The position numbers and the translations under genes are program-made. 64,000 nt of DNA from positions 19,731 to 83,730 of the forward strand of contig NZ_JABAST010000009.1 of the NCBI RefSeq assembly GCF_016107575.1, given 5' to 3'. Shown piece after piece: positions 55,056-64,000 of this stretch (position 1 is its first letter; every line of letters starts with the position of its first letter). Under the pieces are notes generated by a model. It worked only from the letters and a program-made list of their open reading frames with translations, was not told the origin of the DNA and made no database searches. Source of the stretch: Psychrobacter faecalis. GTDB lineage: Bacteria > Pseudomonadota > Gammaproteobacteria > Pseudomonadales > Moraxellaceae.

Positions 55056-55094
55056 AAAAAGCGCGCTGAACTATTAATTCAGCGCGCTTTTTAT
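55056..55094. terminator. bidirectional rho-independent terminator
   Basis: AAAAAGCGCGCTGAA pairs perfectly with TTCAGCGCGCTTTTT. It serves both the exported-protein gene and apt, which converge here. Confidence 0.92.
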
Positions 55095-55113
55095 TATGCT
55101 AAAAACCATTTCT

Positions 55114-55689
55114 CTAAGCTTTTAAAACCGTATAAACAGGTACAGGAAACTCGCCATGCAGAGCAACCAAATCTAACAATACCAAGGCGCCAACTACCGT
55201 ATGCTGTGCAGATTTACAAAGCTCATAAGCGGTCATCAGCGTGCCGCCTGTCGCCAATATATCGTCGACCAATAATACCCGCTCAGGCGGCAAATTATTT
55301 TGCATCTCAAGCGTGTCTTTGCCGTATTCTAACGCATAAGCTTTATTGGCAACCGGTGGCGGTAATTTACCGGGTTTACGCAGCAAAATCATGCCTTTAC
55401 CCAAACGTCCCGCCAGCAAACTGGCAAATACAAATCCACGCGCCTCTACGGCGCCTAAGCAATCCACTTCATCAAGCAAACCTTTAGGCAAAGCCGCTAA
55501 CATCTCATCAATCACCGCATTGATATGACTGCGTAGTAACGGTGTAATATCATAGAAATCGATACCAACTTTTGGGAAGTCTGGTACTGTGCGAATGATT
55601 TGCCAAAATGGATGGTCAGTATTGAGCGTATTAGATGAATCGGTTGTGGTCTTAACTTCAGCTGATGTAACGGCGGCATTCGCGCTCAT
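55114..55689 (-). CDS. apt: adenine phosphoribosyltransferase
   Basis: About 191 residues from the ATG at 55689, preceded by TTAAGGGTTACT; an upstream ATG at 55764 gives an atypical lead. Salvages adenine to AMP. PRPP-binding loop VLLVDDILATGGTLMTAYEL (about 131-150), VPDFPKVGIDFYDITPLL, EARGFVFASLLA. Full length, with an extra N-terminal 25 residues before HPFWQIIRTVPDFP. Converges on the previous gene. Confidence 0.94.
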   Translation of the reverse strand: MSANAAVTSAEVKTTTDSSNTLNTDHPFWQIIRTVPDFPKVGIDFYDITPLLRSHINAVIDEMLAALPKGLLDEVDCLGAVEARGFVFASLLAGRLGKGMILLRKPGKLPPPVANKAYALEYGKDTLEMQNNLPPERVLLVDDILATGGTLMTAYELCKSAQHTVVGALVLLDLVALHGEFPVPVYTVLKA

Positions 55690-56092
55690 AGTAACCCTTA
55701 ACTTATAAAACTTAAATAATGATATGACGGTGGTAAATGAGGTAGGTGATAAATGAGATGACAATCGCTAAAAATAGCGGCGATAATTATAGCATAATCA
55801 GCTTTATCGTGGCGGCAAAATCGGCAATGACAGCCCTGCTAAAACCTTGAAAGTGACGCATAGGCACTTGATAAAAGCTGGTGAATCTCAATATACAAGT
55901 GTAAACTTAACTATGAAAATAACCGCTATATGCTAAACTACGTGCGTTTTTACACGCTAAATGTTGGCTAGAATACTTAATAATTGCTTTAAAAATGCCG
56001 ATTAATTTAGTTAACGCCACTGGTAATAGCAAAAACGCTGGTAAAAGAAACATTAGTAATCGTAAAACTGGAAATAATCGATAGGACTATTT
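55690..56092. other. apt / rubredoxin intergenic region
   Basis: About 400 AT-rich bases between divergent genes. Near 56000-56045 short phrases such as AAAACGCTGG and TTAGTAATCGTAAAAC occur, with no clear gene, repeat or RNA. Confidence 0.4.
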
Positions 56093-56257
56093 ATGAAACG
56101 TTATGAATGTATTGTCTGCGGTTGGATATACGACGAAGAGCTTGGCTGCCCAGAAGAAGGCATCGCGCCTGGTACCAAATGGGAAGACATTCCAGACGAC
56201 TGGACGTGCCCAGAATGCGGCGTTGGCAAGCTTGATTTTGAGATGCTCGAATTTTAA
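56093..56257 (+). CDS. rubA: rubredoxin
   Basis: 54 codons. Small iron protein with Fe(Cys)4: the two knuckles are C-I-V-C-G (Cys 6 and 9) and C-P-E-C-G (Cys 39 and 42), with the core GWIYDEELGCPEEGI and WEDIPDDWTCP exactly as in type I rubredoxins. ATAGGACTATTT precedes the ATG. It carries electrons in the cytoplasm, for example to alkane hydroxylase or in oxidative stress; its reductase is not in the window. The alpha/beta hydrolase gene follows 28 bases later and may be co-transcribed. Confidence 0.95.
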   Translation: MKRYECIVCGWIYDEELGCPEEGIAPGTKWEDIPDDWTCPECGVGKLDFEMLEF

Positions 56258-56285
56258 GCCAACGACCATCTAAATAGGATACTTC

Positions 56286-57425
56286 ATGACAGAATCAAAC
56301 CCCACCAATCACACAAACGCGTCTGTAAATTCAGAAGAAACCGACAATGCTTTAGTGCTTAATGACAAAATGACCAATGATACAGTGCTTAGCTCTTCAC
56401 CATCTAATTCTTCAGCACTTAGCGCTGCGACAATCGACTCTCCAACAATCGATTACCCGACGCCTGAATGGCAAAAGTTTGGCGATCATGCTTGGTATCC
56501 GTCTGATTTGAGCGAACATCTTTATCAAGCAATGATAGATATTGGTGATGGCATTGAGCTGTGCGTTGAAGCCGGTGGTGATCCCAAGAATCCGCCATTG
56601 CTTATGATTATGGGGCTGGGCTCACAAATGATCTTCTGGCCCGACAATTTTATCAAACGCTTTATCGATGCTGGGTTTTTTGTGATTCGTTTTGACAATC
56701 GTGATATCGGCTTGTCATCTAAAGTACAGATTGATGGCTTGCCGCGTATCAGTCAATTGAAAATGATGATGCGCTTGCAAACGGGTCTGTCAAATAAAGG
56801 CGCACCGGTTGCTTATAATTTGACCGACATGGCAGAAGATACGGCACGTTTAATCAAAGCCTTAAAACTTGGTAAAACGCATCTGCTTGGCGCTTCTATG
56901 GGCGGTATGATCGCTCAAATCGTCGCCGCGCGTTATCCAAGTTTGGTGCAACGTATGGCGTTGATGTTTACCACCACCAATCGAGCGTTTTTAAAACCGC
57001 CGAAACCTAAGCAGTTATATACCCTTATCAATCGTCCTGAGAGCCACTCTGAGCGCGATATCGTCCGTCATAGCGTCTGGTTTATGAAAACCGTTGGTAC
57101 GCCAGGACACGTCAATGTGCGCATGGTACGTGACATTGCTAAGATACGTTATCAGCGTAATTTCCATCCACTTGGTACGGTACAACAGCTCAATGCCATC
57201 TTAGCTTCTGGCTCGATTAGCAAATATAGCAAACAAGTTAAAGCACCGACGATTGTGCTGCATGGCAGCGCTGATGGCCTATTACCCGCCTCGCAAGGAC
57301 GGGTGGTTGCAAAGACCATACCCAATGCAACTTTTCATTTAATCGAAGGCATGGCACACGATATTCCCGAATACTATCAGCCTTATATGGTCGATTTGAT
57401 TAGTAAGCACTTGCTAGAAAAATAA
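56286..57425 (+). CDS. alpha/beta hydrolase
   Basis: 379 residues. Fold pattern: PPLLMIMGLGSQMIFWP (oxyanion region), FDNRDIGLSSK, nucleophile serine in LLGASMGGMIAQIVA (about 205-212), acid in HGSADGLLP and histidine in EGMAHDIPEYY. Catalytic triad complete. The N-terminal 60 residues are Ser/Asn/Thr-rich and acidic, with repeated NALVLNDKM-like phrases, and probably disordered. AATAGGATACTTC lies before the ATG. Could be an esterase, lactonase or epoxide-type hydrolase; substrate unknown. Confidence 0.88.
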   Translation: MTESNPTNHTNASVNSEETDNALVLNDKMTNDTVLSSSPSNSSALSAATIDSPTIDYPTPEWQKFGDHAWYPSDLSEHLYQAMIDIGDGIELCVEAGGDPKNPPLLMIMGLGSQMIFWPDNFIKRFIDAGFFVIRFDNRDIGLSSKVQIDGLPRISQLKMMMRLQTGLSNKGAPVAYNLTDMAEDTARLIKALKLGKTHLLGASMGGMIAQIVAARYPSLVQRMALMFTTTNRAFLKPPKPKQLYTLINRPESHSERDIVRHSVWFMKTVGTPGHVNVRMVRDIAKIRYQRNFHPLGTVQQLNAILASGSISKYSKQVKAPTIVLHGSADGLLPASQGRVVAKTIPNATFHLIEGMAHDIPEYYQPYMVDLISKHLLEK

Positions 57426-57457
57426 CCATTTAAGTTTAATGCTAGTCCGTCTCAAGC

Positions 57458-57511
57458 AAAAAAAGAGTGTCAGAACGATGAATGATCTATCGCTCTGACA
57501 CTCTTTTTTTT
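57458..57511. terminator. bidirectional rho-independent terminator
   Basis: AAAAAAAGAGTGTCAGA pairs with TCTGACACTCTTTTTTT, with a further short stem near the loop. Shared by the hydrolase and the WG-repeat gene. Confidence 0.92.
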
Positions 57512-57554
57512 ACCGGCAAATTTAAGCGTGATATTAAATGATAAGTCTTAAGTA

Positions 57555-58601
57555 TTAATCACAAGCAATGCTGTCACCCTCTTTATCAATACACATTTTA
57601 TTGCCGTTTTCTAAATTGCCAATCCAAGCTTTGCCATTTGTAAATACAAATGCAGGTTGGTCTTTATAATAATCACTCACACTCACAGTGCTATTATCAA
57701 AGCGAAAAGGAATCACCAACTCGCCGCCTAAATTGACAAAGCCCCATTCATTATCGATACGCACGCCCGCCAAGCCTTCAGAAAATGGTCGCACTTCATC
57801 GAAAGAATAGGTAATCATAGAGATGTTATTCTCATCAACAAAGCCCCATCTGCCGTCTTGTTGACGCGGCTGCAAGGTGGTAAAACCACGAGACGGTTCT
57901 AGCTTCTGCGATTCTTTGGCATTACTGCTATTATTCTTGATGTTATTAGCAGCGGCACTCTTCGCTGTTTGACTAGCAGCACTACTATTTGGGTCAGATA
58001 TAGGTTTACCATTTTTATCCAACCAGTTGATGGCTTGATTTTTACGTACTCGCGTCATGCCGCTACGATAATCGTCAATGTCACTAATTGCAGCGGCAAA
58101 TGGCACGATGGTTTTATTGCCCGTATCGACAACCCCATAATGACCGTTTTGCTTGACCACAATCCGATTTTCAGAGACGGGACGCGCCCAATTTTGTCCT
58201 TCTTTGAGCATATCGTACACCGCAGGGATCACCTCGCGACCTTGCATATTGACATAGCCCACCCGACCATTGCGCAGCACTGGTAACAAGCCACCCGATA
58301 TTTTATCGGCATCTACTTTTTGATAACGGGTTAAATCAAGCACACTTTTGCCTTGCTTATCAATCAAGGCAACTGGTGCACCGAAATCTTTTATCGCTAA
58401 GAAATAGCCACTACTAGAGGTACAAGAGACATTTTTATAATAGCTTTTGGGTATTTTGCAGCTGGCGGCTTGTGCATTTGACATCCCAAAAAACGTAGCA
58501 GCTATGGCGCTCATGACAAATAGACGCGCAATGAAACTGCGACGTGGCAGCAGTGTAGATAAGAAGTCTATTTGTCGTTTCGATATAGAACGTTGCAGCA
58601 T
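57555..58601 (-). CDS. WG-repeat exported protein
   Basis: About 348 residues from the ATG at 58601 (TAGGTTTGCTT before it); the longer ATG at 58655 has no ribosome site, and a shorter one at 58514 is possible. Export signal FVMSAIAATFFGMSNAQAAS. The mature protein is made of WG-type repeats (GLLPVLRNGRVGYVNMQGRE, ENRIVVKQNGHYGVVDTGNK, DGRWGFVDENNISMITYSFD, NEWGFVNLGGELVIPFRFDN), each about 40 residues, with an Asn/Ser-rich linker near 220-245. A cysteine pair at each end. Function unknown; such proteins are often binding scaffolds. Confidence 0.8.
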   Translation of the reverse strand: MLQRSISKRQIDFLSTLLPRRSFIARLFVMSAIAATFFGMSNAQAASCKIPKSYYKNVSCTSSSGYFLAIKDFGAPVALIDKQGKSVLDLTRYQKVDADKISGGLLPVLRNGRVGYVNMQGREVIPAVYDMLKEGQNWARPVSENRIVVKQNGHYGVVDTGNKTIVPFAAAISDIDDYRSGMTRVRKNQAINWLDKNGKPISDPNSSAASQTAKSAAANNIKNNSSNAKESQKLEPSRGFTTLQPRQQDGRWGFVDENNISMITYSFDEVRPFSEGLAGVRIDNEWGFVNLGGELVIPFRFDNSTVSVSDYYKDQPAFVFTNGKAWIGNLENGNKMCIDKEGDSIACD

Positions 58602-58667
58602 AAGCAAACCTAGGCTAAAAGTAATAGAAGCACTGTGAATATATGGGGAGTTCATTGTAAAAACGAT

Positions 58668-58795
58668 ATAGCGGAACTGTCATAGATTTTTTGAAGCCTC
58701 TGGAGAGCGAAGCGCACAGCAAGCGAAGAAAATTTACGACAGTTTCGCACAAAAATATCATGTCTCTATTTTATATAAAATTCACTATATTAAGT
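58668..58795. repeat. dispersed stem-loop repeat, copy B
   Basis: Core TTTTTTGAAGCCTCTG then CACAGCAAGCGAAGAAAATT, and ATGTCTCTAT with TTCACTATA at the right. Outer arms GCGGAACTGTC and GACAGTTTCGC are complementary with one mismatch. The arms differ from copy A, the core does not. In the divergent region before the EamA gene. Confidence 0.6.
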
Positions 58796-59084
58796 TAAGT
58801 ATTTGAAGAGTATCACTATTTTAAAACAGGATGTGCTTCAAAATACAAATAGATGATAGAATAACAAATGGCAGCTTGTGCGCCAATGCTATTGCTGTAA
58901 GAAGGTGACCGCTTTATTTATCTATGGTGAGTGATAAGTCATTATAAAATAAATTGCACCAAAGCATTCCAATTCAAGAGCAAAACACTGACAATATGGC
59001 CTGTCTATACAAATCAACTCTTTAGCAAACCACACTTAAAAAGCATTTTAAAAAAGTAACATAGTAATGAGATAAGGATATTGC
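58796..59084. other. remaining WG / EamA intergenic region
   Basis: The rest of a 480-base divergent gap that also holds copy B of the dispersed repeat. AT-rich, with the EamA ribosome site GATAAGGATATTGC. Nothing else evident. Confidence 0.4.
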
Positions 59085-60017
59085 ATGGCTATCGCCTCTT
59101 CACGCTCCGCCGCTACTGGCTTGGTCATTGGTTGCGTTATTTTTGGTTTGGGCAGCTTAATTGTCGCCCATGTCGATATCGGTGGCTGGGCAATGTCATT
59201 TTGGCGACTGGCTATTTCTGGCGTGGTGTTTGCTATATTGGCTAAAATGACAGGGCAACGACTTCCGCGCTCAAAGCGTGCTGTTTTTTACGGTCTATTA
59301 TCAGGCGCGTTTTTAGGACTCGATTTGGCACTATGGCATGAGAGTATTTATGCGGTCGGTCCCGGTATCTCAACCTTGCTTAATAGCTTGCAGATTTTCT
59401 TTTTGGCGGCCATTGGCTTTTTATACTTTAATGAGCGGCAATCTATTTTGCAGCTCATCAGTTTATTTTTAGCCATGCTAGGCGTGGCAATGATAGGTAG
59501 CCCTGAGTTTGCGCAAAATACCGCTGCGACTTGGGGGTTTGTCACGGGCATCGTCTCAGGTGCCATGCTTGCCGCGTCCATGACCTTTATCCGTAAAACC
59601 CATGATACTGAGCCAACGCCGATATTTATGCTGATGCAGCTGGTGAGTATCGGCGGCGTCATAGCAATGATTCTGCCGATGTTTATCTTTGATATGGGTA
59701 ATATTTTGCCCAGTACTTGGTCTGAGATTGGTTGGATATTGATTTATGGCACGGTGATGCAATGCTTGGCGTGGGGGCTTATCGCCTACTCGATTCCTAA
59801 GCTGTCTTTAGCATTGACAGGGCTGCTCTTATTAACCGAGCCCATTGCGGCCTTGGTGATTGATTATAGCTGGCTTGATAAACCGATTAATACGCTGCAA
59901 TGGAGCGGCGCGCTACTGACGATGTTTGCCATTTATTTAGGGTCGTTAAAACCTAAGCCACGCGCACTACGCCGTTATCGTTTTTTTGCCAGATTCTATA
60001 AACGAAATTATAAATAA
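59085..60017 (+). CDS. EamA-family (DMT) transporter
   Basis: 310 residues, ten membrane helices in two EamA repeats (first about 8-140, second about 150-295). Starts with SAATGLVIGCVIFGLGSLIVA and SFWRLAISGVVF; the second half has ILIYGTVMQCLAWGLIAYSI and ALTGLLLLTEPIAALVIDYS. The Trp-x-Arg (FWRL) and E-P (LLTEP) pairs are typical. Substrate unknown; basic C-terminus. Confidence 0.88.
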   Translation: MAIASSRSAATGLVIGCVIFGLGSLIVAHVDIGGWAMSFWRLAISGVVFAILAKMTGQRLPRSKRAVFYGLLSGAFLGLDLALWHESIYAVGPGISTLLNSLQIFFLAAIGFLYFNERQSILQLISLFLAMLGVAMIGSPEFAQNTAATWGFVTGIVSGAMLAASMTFIRKTHDTEPTPIFMLMQLVSIGGVIAMILPMFIFDMGNILPSTWSEIGWILIYGTVMQCLAWGLIAYSIPKLSLALTGLLLLTEPIAALVIDYSWLDKPINTLQWSGALLTMFAIYLGSLKPKPRALRRYRFFARFYKRNYK

Positions 60018-60046
60018 AGCGGTAATGAATAAAAGCCACAATAAGT

Positions 60047-60077
60047 AAAAGCCACAATACTTATTGTGGCTTTTTTT
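60047..60077. terminator. terminator between EamA and permease genes
   Basis: AAAAGCCACAATA pairs with TATTGTGGCTTTT, followed by T residues. A second copy of the left arm (AAAAGCCACAATA) stands 18 bases before it, so two alternative stems are possible. Confidence 0.88.
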
Positions 60078-60105
60078 ACGATGAACAAATCAATCTTTTT
60101 GACGG

Positions 60106-61524
60106 TTAATCTTTTTGTCGATTAAATAAAGCATTTAGCACAATAGCCGTTAAAGTAGCCGTTCCGATACCGCCCAAATCAAAGCCGCCTAGATGCAAGC
60201 TAAAATTACCCGTACCCATAATAACGGTGACCGCGGCAATGATTAAATTGCTGTTTTTGCTAAAATCGATATGATTGTCTATCCAAATTTTTGCCCCTGC
60301 AATCGCAATCAAACCAAATACCACAATAGATGCGCCGCCCAATAAAGCCGCCGGTATCGTTTGAATAATTGCGCCAAACTTTGGTGATAACCCAAGCAAG
60401 ATAGCCACCAGACCTGCTACCACAAAAATCGTCGTGCTATATACTTTGGTCACAGCCATGACACCGATGTTTTCTGCATAAGTGGTCACACCTGTACCAC
60501 CAAAACCCGCTGAAAACGTCGTTGCTAAACCATCAGCAAAAAATGCCCGACCCATATAAGGCGTTACTCGTGCTTTAGTCATACCTTCGACCGCTTTAAA
60601 GTGCCCTAAGTTTTCGGCCACTAAAATAAAGGCAACAGGCGCAATTAATATAATCGCACTCATCTCAAAATGCGGCGTATGAATACTTGGCAGACCAAAC
60701 CATGATGCTGCTGATACACTAGTAAAGTCAATCGGAACGCCATAACCGAGCACATTGGTCATAAAGAAATAAGCGATATAAGACAATATCAAGCCAACCA
60801 ACAGCAGCAAACGGCGCAGCATACCGCGGGTAAATACCGCCACCCCACTGATAAACAATACCGTCAGCGTAGCCATCCATGCATCAAACTGGTTGGCAGA
60901 TACCCCTTGAATGGTCACTGGTGCTAAATTCAAACCAATAATCATCACAATGGCACCGGTAACAATGGGCGGCATCAAACGCTCAATCCAGCCTGTACCC
61001 GTCTTCATGACCAATAGACCTATCAGCGCATAAATGATGCCGCATGCCATGATACCGCCCAAGGCGACATTCAAATTGTCATTAAATCCCACGCCTGCAT
61101 AAGCCGTCACCGCAATAACCGGCCCAATAAAGGCAAAGCTTGAGCCCAAATAACTAGGCATACGCCCACCGGTAATCATAAAAAACATCACCGTACAAAT
61201 ACCGGACATCAAAATGGCTAAATTGGGGTCAAAGCCCATTAATAATGGCGCCAGCACCGTCGCCCCAAACATCGCAAAAGTATGCTGCACACCTAATAAC
61301 ACGCTCTTTGCTGGCGGCAAATACTCATTGATACCGACCGGATCACGATCCAAATCACCGCCATACGGACGCCACGTTGGAAACCAACGACCATTATCAA
61401 AGTCTGGATTGTGCGGATAACTCGTCGCAGCTGCATCAATACCAGCCGCTTCTAATGCATTGTGCGAAGCAGATTCTTGGGTGCTATTTTCGGGGTTTGG
61501 AGAATGAGGTTCGGGAGTTGTCAT
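60106..61524 (-). CDS. uraA: uracil/xanthine permease (NCS2 / UraA family)
   Basis: 472 residues, 14 predicted membrane segments. Imports uracil or related bases with protons. Family features: LGVQHTFAMFGATVLAPLLM (about 77-96), SSFAFIGPVIAVTAYAG, VAENLGHFKAVEGM and FGGTGVTTYAENIGVMAVTK, which contains the substrate-binding acidic residue. The N-terminal 70 residues are hydrophilic, unlike E. coli UraA, and end in DRDPVGINEYLP. Subtype (uracil versus xanthine) is uncertain. Confidence 0.88.
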   Translation of the reverse strand: MTTPEPHSPNPENSTQESASHNALEAAGIDAAATSYPHNPDFDNGRWFPTWRPYGGDLDRDPVGINEYLPPAKSVLLGVQHTFAMFGATVLAPLLMGFDPNLAILMSGICTVMFFMITGGRMPSYLGSSFAFIGPVIAVTAYAGVGFNDNLNVALGGIMACGIIYALIGLLVMKTGTGWIERLMPPIVTGAIVMIIGLNLAPVTIQGVSANQFDAWMATLTVLFISGVAVFTRGMLRRLLLLVGLILSYIAYFFMTNVLGYGVPIDFTSVSAASWFGLPSIHTPHFEMSAIILIAPVAFILVAENLGHFKAVEGMTKARVTPYMGRAFFADGLATTFSAGFGGTGVTTYAENIGVMAVTKVYSTTIFVVAGLVAILLGLSPKFGAIIQTIPAALLGGASIVVFGLIAIAGAKIWIDNHIDFSKNSNLIIAAVTVIMGTGNFSLHLGGFDLGGIGTATLTAIVLNALFNRQKD

Positions 61525-62075
61525 GCGCTGTCCTATTTGAGCTGAGAGAATATTAGTCAGCTAAAAAACTGTGAGAAATACAACTATGAGAATACAGATA
61601 TGAATTCAGTCAAAACGATAACAACTAAGTCATGCCAATCATCAACAACTATAGAGGAATTAAAAAACGATAACAGCAGGAAAGTCATTTACTTTGACCA
61701 AATGCAGACCGTCAAATAGGTTCTATTAAAAGTAGTTTAAGGATTTCTGCGACGTTGTTCACTATATAGTGTTAGCAAGATTACAGGATGTTACACAGGT
61801 AATGGCTGCGAGCATGATAACGGAGTTCTATGATAAATAAAAGTTATTATTCAGCAGGCCTCTGTACGCCTATACTGGGAGACATTTATAGATAATATCC
61901 CATGTTTTTTAAATACTCACATTTATTAAAGTGTGCATTTAAATAAATGCCTGCTCTTGTCATTGTGCTGTATTTATCAAGGCTTTGGGGGCCGTTATCT
62001 ATTATCTTTTTTCACACCAGTACTTAAGCCTATTTATCACATACGCTGATGCACTGACAATTTATTGGTATTTAT
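61525..62075. other. permease / sdaA intergenic region
   Basis: About 550 AT-rich bases between divergent genes. A short palindrome TTCACTATATAGTG is near 61757-61770. I looked for a glycine-type riboswitch and T-box and saw neither. Nothing else supported. Confidence 0.4.
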
Positions 62076-63509
62076 ATGATTAGTGTTTTCGACTTATTTA
62101 AAATTGGTATTGGACCGTCGAGCTCTCATACGGTCGGGCCCATGGTGGCGGCCAATTTATTTTTGACGTCATTGCTTAAGCAAAGCCCATTAACGACGAT
62201 TAAAAATATTGAAATCGAGCTTTATGGCTCTTTGGCCGCTACCGGTAAAGGACATGCAACCGATACGGCGATATATTTGGGTTTACTTGGACATACGCCG
62301 AGTACCATTGATACTCGCTTGACTGGCGAATATCTAGCGCCTATTTTTGCTGATAAACAGCTTAATTTATCAGGCAAACATATTATCGACTTCGATAGCG
62401 AGCGCGATATGTATTGGTACGATGATACGGTATTGCCTTATCATCCTAATGCCTTGACCATCCGCGCGTTATTGGCCGATGGTAGCAAGTACCAGCAAAC
62501 CTATTATTCGGTTGGTGGCGGTTTCGTTATCAACGAAGATGACGCAAACAATCCCGATGAGGATCATGCCAGCCCAACGATTGATATCGTTCCCTACCCT
62601 TTTAATACTGCCGCAGAGTTGCTTGAACAATGCCGTGAGCATGGGTTAAGTATCAGTGAGCTGGTACTCGCTAACGAATGTCACTATCGCAATCAAGCAG
62701 ATATCTTTAGCTATTTAGATACGATTTGGGAGGTGATGCAGGACTGTGTGACTCAAGGTTGTAAAAACAGTGGCATTTTACCGGGCGGACTTGATGTTAA
62801 ACGCCGCGCTCACGATTTACATAATCAACTATGCGCTGAAAAAGACTTGCCTATCGCCAAAACCGATAAGCTTGCAGCGATGGATTGGGTTGATTTGTAT
62901 GCACTTGCCGTCAATGAAGAAAATGCCAATGGCGGTAAAGTTGTCACAGCACCGACCAATGGTGCGGCGGGTATTATTCCTGCGGTCTTGCACTATTATC
63001 GTGACTTTTTACCCAATTATAACCAAGATGGCGTCCGTAAGTTTTTATTAAATGCCACCGCCATTGGCAGCTTAATTAAACAAAACGCTTCTATCTCTGG
63101 GGCTGAAGTGGGCTGTCAGGGCGAAGTCGGTTCAGCCTGTGCCATGGCAGGTTCGGCATTGGCAGAGATTATGGATGGCTCGCCAGCGCAATGTTTGAAT
63201 GCCGCCGAGATTGGTATCGAGCATAATTTAGGTCTGACTTGTGACCCGATTGGCGGCTTGGTACAAGTCCCTTGTATTGAGCGCAATGCGATGGGCGCGG
63301 TAAAAGCCATTAACGCCGCTCGTCTTGCCTGCCGCGGCAATGGTCAGCACTTTGTCTCATTGGATAAAGCCATTGAAACCATGAAGCAGACAGGCGCGGA
63401 TATGTCTGATAAATATAAAGAAACTGCTCGCGGTGGTCTTGCTATTTATGCTGATAACCGCATCCCCACTGCTACCCGCGGCGTTAGTGTCAATTACAGT
63501 CAATGTTAA
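62076..63509 (+). CDS. sdaA: L-serine dehydratase, single-chain iron-sulfur type
   Basis: 477 residues. Deaminates L-serine to pyruvate. Beta domain with [20 protein letters not shown] (about 12-31); alpha domain with [37 protein letters not shown] (about 337-356), [20 protein letters not shown], and cysteines in those segments that hold the [4Fe-4S] cluster. Length and fused order are as in E. coli SdaA/SdaB. No terminator of its own; the TnpB element begins right after the stop. Confidence 0.95.
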   Translation: MISVFDLFKIGIGPSSSHTVGPMVAANLFLTSLLKQSPLTTIKNIEIELYGSLAATGKGHATDTAIYLGLLGHTPSTIDTRLTGEYLAPIFADKQLNLSGKHIIDFDSERDMYWYDDTVLPYHPNALTIRALLADGSKYQQTYYSVGGGFVINEDDANNPDEDHASPTIDIVPYPFNTAAELLEQCREHGLSISELVLANECHYRNQADIFSYLDTIWEVMQDCVTQGCKNSGILPGGLDVKRRAHDLHNQLCAEKDLPIAKTDKLAAMDWVDLYALAVNEENANGGKVVTAPTNGAAGIIPAVLHYYRDFLPNYNQDGVRKFLLNATAIGSLIKQNASISGAEVGCQGEVGSACAMAGSALAEIMDGSPAQCLNAAEIGIEHNLGLTCDPIGGLVQVPCIERNAMGAVKAINAARLACRGNGQHFVSLDKAIETMKQTGADMSDKYKETARGGLAIYADNRIPTATRGVSVNYSQC

Positions 63510-63520
63510 TTTGACTTCCT

Positions 63521-63540
63521 CCCCTCCCTAAAGTGAGGGG
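63521..63540 (-). repeat. right-end hairpin of the IS605-type element
   Basis: CCCCTC pairs with GAGGGG around an eight-base loop and overlaps the tnpB stop codon. Such imperfect hairpins mark the ends of these elements and also form part of the guide RNA of TnpB. Confidence 0.6.
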
Positions 63541-64000
63541 ATTCCTACTACTAGACGCTCAGGCCCGAGCGCGAGAATATTTTTTGCCGCATTAATATCG
63601 CGGTCATGAGTGACACCGCACTCGCAAAGCCATTCTCTTATTCCAAGACCCGTCCTACCTTTCGGACTATTTTGGCGTGAGCCACAACACGAACAAGTTT
63701 GGGTGGTGTAACTTTCATTTACCTCATCATAGTAGCAACCTGCGTTCTCGCACTTATAGGTCAGTTGCCGCTTAATCTCAAACCAACCTGCATCATAGAC
63801 GGACTTGGCGAGTTTGCCCCTAGTGAATGATTTTGATTGAAGTTTGCCAATGATGATTATTTTATTAGTCTTGGTAAGGTTGGTGGTAAATTTATGAATC
63901 AAGTCTTGGCGGGTATTTTTAATCTTGGCGTGAATCGCCTTAACTCTTTGTTTGTTTTTAGCCCGCTGAGCAATGCCTAGTTTTTTAGCGTATTGCTGGG
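63528..64000 (-). CDS. tnpB: TnpB RNA-guided nuclease, C-terminal part
   Basis: Only the last about 157 codons are inside the window; the frame is open through position 64000. Zinc-finger C-x2-C in TQTCSCCGSRQNSPKGR and the following CECGVTHDRDINAAKNI, the classic OrfB_Zn_ribbon with the third RuvC acidic residue (D in HDRDINAAKNI). Preceding sequence has KYAKKLG-like helical bridging region (QQYAKKLGIAQRAKNKQRVK). TnpB is a guide-RNA endonuclease of IS200/IS605. Active or not cannot be said without the N-terminal part. Confidence 0.9.
   Translation of the reverse strand, partial: QQYAKKLGIAQRAKNKQRVKAIHAKIKNTRQDLIHKFTTNLTKTNKIIIIGKLQSKSFTRGKLAKSVYDAGWFEIKRQLTYKCENAGCYYDEVNESYTTQTCSCCGSRQNSPKGRTGLGIREWLCECGVTHDRDINAAKNILALGPERLVVGIPSL

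Larger units (their letters stand above)
63511..64000 (-). mobile_element. IS200/IS605-type element, right part (cut by window end)
   Basis: tnpB on the minus strand, with a small hairpin overlapping its stop and the candidate right-end cleavage tetranucleotide TCAA (minus strand, 63514-63511) just outside. The element abuts sdaA, whose stop is one base away. The left end is outside the window. Confidence 0.65.

Noticed and set aside
61525..62075. Glycine riboswitch before the serine dehydratase
   Set aside because: No recognisable conserved core or terminator arrangement.

Overview
The window looks like chromosome from a Psychrobacter-type gammaproteobacterium (Moraxellaceae). The protein-level pointers are the TyrA-AroA fusion read with pheA and hisC, a long DnaE, a NirK with a fused cytochrome c tail, and many short-signal lipoproteins. 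Intergenic DNA is very AT-rich and coding DNA is moderate in GC. The genus is an inference from gene content, not from a database match. No rRNA, tRNA or CRISPR array was recognised.

Layout. 1-4.7 kb holds the end of a glycosyltransferase cluster (GT4, GT28-like, GT2) plus one unassigned gene. 4.97-8.4 kb is a probable Fur-controlled pair of lipoproteins: an RCC1-repeat beta-propeller and a di-haem DUF1111-type oxidoreductase. 8,415-16,250 is an integrated mobile element of 7,836 bp. It has five overlapping genes on the minus strand, matching the gamma-mobile-trio (GmtY, GmtZ, GmtX) followed by a small coiled-coil protein and a RecD2-like helicase, and it is bounded by imperfect inverted repeats that I could place to the base. 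16.3-19 kb has a bestrophin, a lipoprotein and a DedA protein. 19,051-20,109 is an intact IS30-family element. 20.4-23.9 kb is a nitrite-reduction set (nirK, nirV, SCO1). 24.2-35 kb holds a CoA-transferase, a universal stress protein, a CpxRA-like two-component system divergent from a Spy/CpxP-like protein, and two paralogous lipoproteins, one with tyrosine-rich pentapeptide repeats. 35.5-44 kb has gamma-glutamyltransferase, dnaE, an HPt protein, trmJ and cysE. 44.3-53 kb has folate genes (folB-folK), rarD and the aromatic/histidine cluster pheA-hisC-tyrA::aroA. 53.4-63.5 kb has transaldolase, apt, rubredoxin (54 codons), hydrolase, WG-repeat, EamA, uracil/xanthine permease and L-serine dehydratase genes. 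The right edge cuts an IS200/IS605-type element carrying tnpB.

How the parts work together. Most of the window is housekeeping metabolism and envelope function. The accessory layer is the trio element, the IS30 copy, the TnpB element and a non-autonomous 132-bp element present twice (23,920 and 35,031), each copy with perfect 8-bp target duplications. A second dispersed motif (44.15 and 58.67 kb) conserves its core but carries different, self-complementary outer stems. The most interesting object is the trio element: no classical defence or virulence cargo is visible, and the helicase is translationally coupled to the recombinases, which suggests that it belongs to the mobility machinery.
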